Assembly (NCBI RefSeq): GCF_000188015.2
Contig: NZ_AEUX02000006.1
Coordinates: 62,001 to 126,000 of the forward strand
Length of the DNA: 64,000 bases
Reading direction: 5' to 3'
From: Streptococcus ictaluri 707-05
GTDB lineage: Bacteria > Bacillota > Bacilli > Lactobacillales > Streptococcaceae
The translations under genes and the position numbers were made by a program. The notes below the pieces were generated by a model, which made no database searches, was not told the origin of the DNA, and worked only from the letters and a program-made list of their open reading frames with translations. This document shows, piece after piece, positions 63,367-64,000 of this stretch (within the stretch, counting starts at the first letter, position 1; every line of letters begins with the position of its first letter).

Positions 63367-64000
63367 GAGATTTTCTAGTTATTTGATGAAAGTATAGGTA
63401 CCAGTCTTCCTGACGTCGCCACAAGCTAGTGTGATATTTTCCGTTTACTTGATAAGTAATCAGTTTTGTCCTTTGGCTGACAGCATTGATTTGAAAGTCT
63501 TCTATTTTAGAAGGGTAGTAGGTTTCCCTTTCGAAGAAGTCTGATTGCTTAAGCAATTGTCCCTTATCATCAATTAATTCAAATTCCTTTGCAATATAGG
63601 ATTGATAACCGGGTACTTTGGCTAAGATGATTTTTTCTTTTCTGAGAAAGGTCTGCATGATGAGATCATTATCTTGGCTTTCTAGCACAGTTGCTGGTTC
63701 AACATGGATATCAATATCATAAACCGAAAACTTATCACTGAGTAGTTGTTCCACCTCTTCTGTAATAGCATGGCTTTCTAAAACAGACAAGTCAGGATGC
63801 ATTTCCAGAACAATATCTAGATAAACGTTACTGCCATAAGTTCTACCTCTTTGAGAATTAACAGCTACAATTTTTGGAATTTCCAAAATGGCTTTTTCAT
63901 ATTGTTTTAGGTGACGGTTATCAAAACCATCTGATAAACTAAAGGAACTTTCCATAAAAATGTCAAATGCCGTTTTTAAGATGAAAAAAGTGATAATAAT
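63350..64000 (-). CDS. mntE: Cation diffusion facilitator, MntE-like; 5' end outside window, C-terminus altered by IS
   Basis: The frame is open from the window edge (IIITFFILKTAFDIFMESSF) to a stop inside the IS at 63350. It holds the last membrane helix and cytoplasmic domain of a CDF efflux protein (LEIPKIVAVNSQRGRTYGSN, VYLDIVLEMHPDLSVLESHA, YDIDIHVEP), followed by the extra C-terminal region seen in streptococcal MntE manganese exporters. Native sequence beyond the IS continues the frame after HQITRKS as HKMSLKPHYHIKRQI and stop. The IS replaces this with PRVVK. The metal and the mntE name are inferred. Loss of about 16 tail residues may be tolerated. Confidence 0.75.
   Translation of the reverse strand: MIITFFILKTAFDIFMESSFSLSDGFDNRHLKQYEKAILEIPKIVAVNSQRGRTYGSNVYLDIVLEMHPDLSVLESHAITEEVEQLLSDKFSVYDIDIHVEPATVLESQDNDLIMQTFLRKEKIILAKVPGYQSYIAKEFELIDDKGQLLKQSDFFERETYYPSKIEDFQINAVSQRTKLITYQVNGKYHTSLWRRQEDWYLYFHQITRKSPRVVK

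Overview
The window is a low-GC Firmicute chromosome segment, best explained as a pyogenic-group Streptococcus (S. pyogenes / S. dysgalactiae-like). The support is the gene order (parE-X-parC-ilvE-tRNA-rpsA; pfkA-pyk-signal peptidase-glmS; rpiA-deoB-punA-deoD; PyrR-type leader before pyrF-pyrE), a streptococcal tmRNA tag, the DUF3272-pepV pair and IS1239-like insertion sequences. The species itself cannot be fixed from this sequence alone. There is no prophage, CRISPR array, rRNA operon or plasmid module.

Layout. 1-6.5 kb: the tail of a YeiH-type transporter, then a mannose-family PTS (IIA-IIB-IIC-IID), a YesM-type histidine kinase, a YesN/AraC response regulator and an iron-type solute-binding protein. 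Together these look like a sugar PTS controlled by a three-component (HptRSA-like) sensor. IID, the kinase and the regulator each carry an inactivating lesion, so the locus is decaying. 6.6-13.5 kb: a cysteine-cluster protein, an IS30-family element, a TrmB-like regulator, a frameshifted TauE/SafE permease, an ornithine cyclodeaminase homologue, a strongly folded intergenic RNA candidate (about 11.1-11.33 kb), a HAD phosphatase and a dead gabD-like dehydrogenase. 13.6-17.9 kb: uvrC, a nitroreductase, DUF3272-pepV; mnmE converges from the other strand. 19.4-24.6 kb: rpiA-deoB-arsC-like-punA-deoD nucleoside salvage, followed by a protein overlapping deoD that carries a HEPN-type R-x4-H motif. 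24.7-25.9 kb: an intact IS3-family element. 25.9-36.4 kb: a LysR regulator, an unknown gene, pyrF-pyrE under a PyrR attenuator, a GNAT enzyme, an amidase, two tandem amino-acid-binding lipoproteins with a permease, ung and pyrC. 36.4-45.7 kb: plsY, parE, an unknown gene, parC, ilvE, DUF2969, tRNA-Tyr, tRNA-Gln and rpsA. 45.8-49.8 kb: tRNA-Arg, a frameshifted lipoprotein, ssrA, a TVP38 protein and a GntR-ABC operon. 49.9-58.9 kb: dnaE, pfkA, pyk, an atypical signal peptidase I homologue, glmS and a PhnA protein. 58.9-64 kb: a complete amino-acid ABC transporter, a frameshifted IS982-family element, a second, frameshifted IS30 copy, and a CDF (MntE-like) exporter whose C-terminus that IS replaced.

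The most unusual signal is a four-copy intergenic element (three copies at 22.80-23.14 kb before deoD, one at 40.20-40.29 kb before parC). Each copy has an outer stem of completely different sequence but preserved pairing, an AAAAGATAA-like strand, two nested inner stems and a TTCCTATTTT-like strand. In the copies nearest deoD and parC the outer stem ends exactly 15 nt before the AUG, with no obvious Shine-Dalgarno sequence. This looks like a structured RNA family or a mobile palindromic element adopted as a 5' leader. Other points of interest are the HEPN protein, the folded RNA after the cyclodeaminase, a perfect 46-nt palindrome at the tauE frameshift, and the signal peptidase lacking the Ser/Lys dyad.
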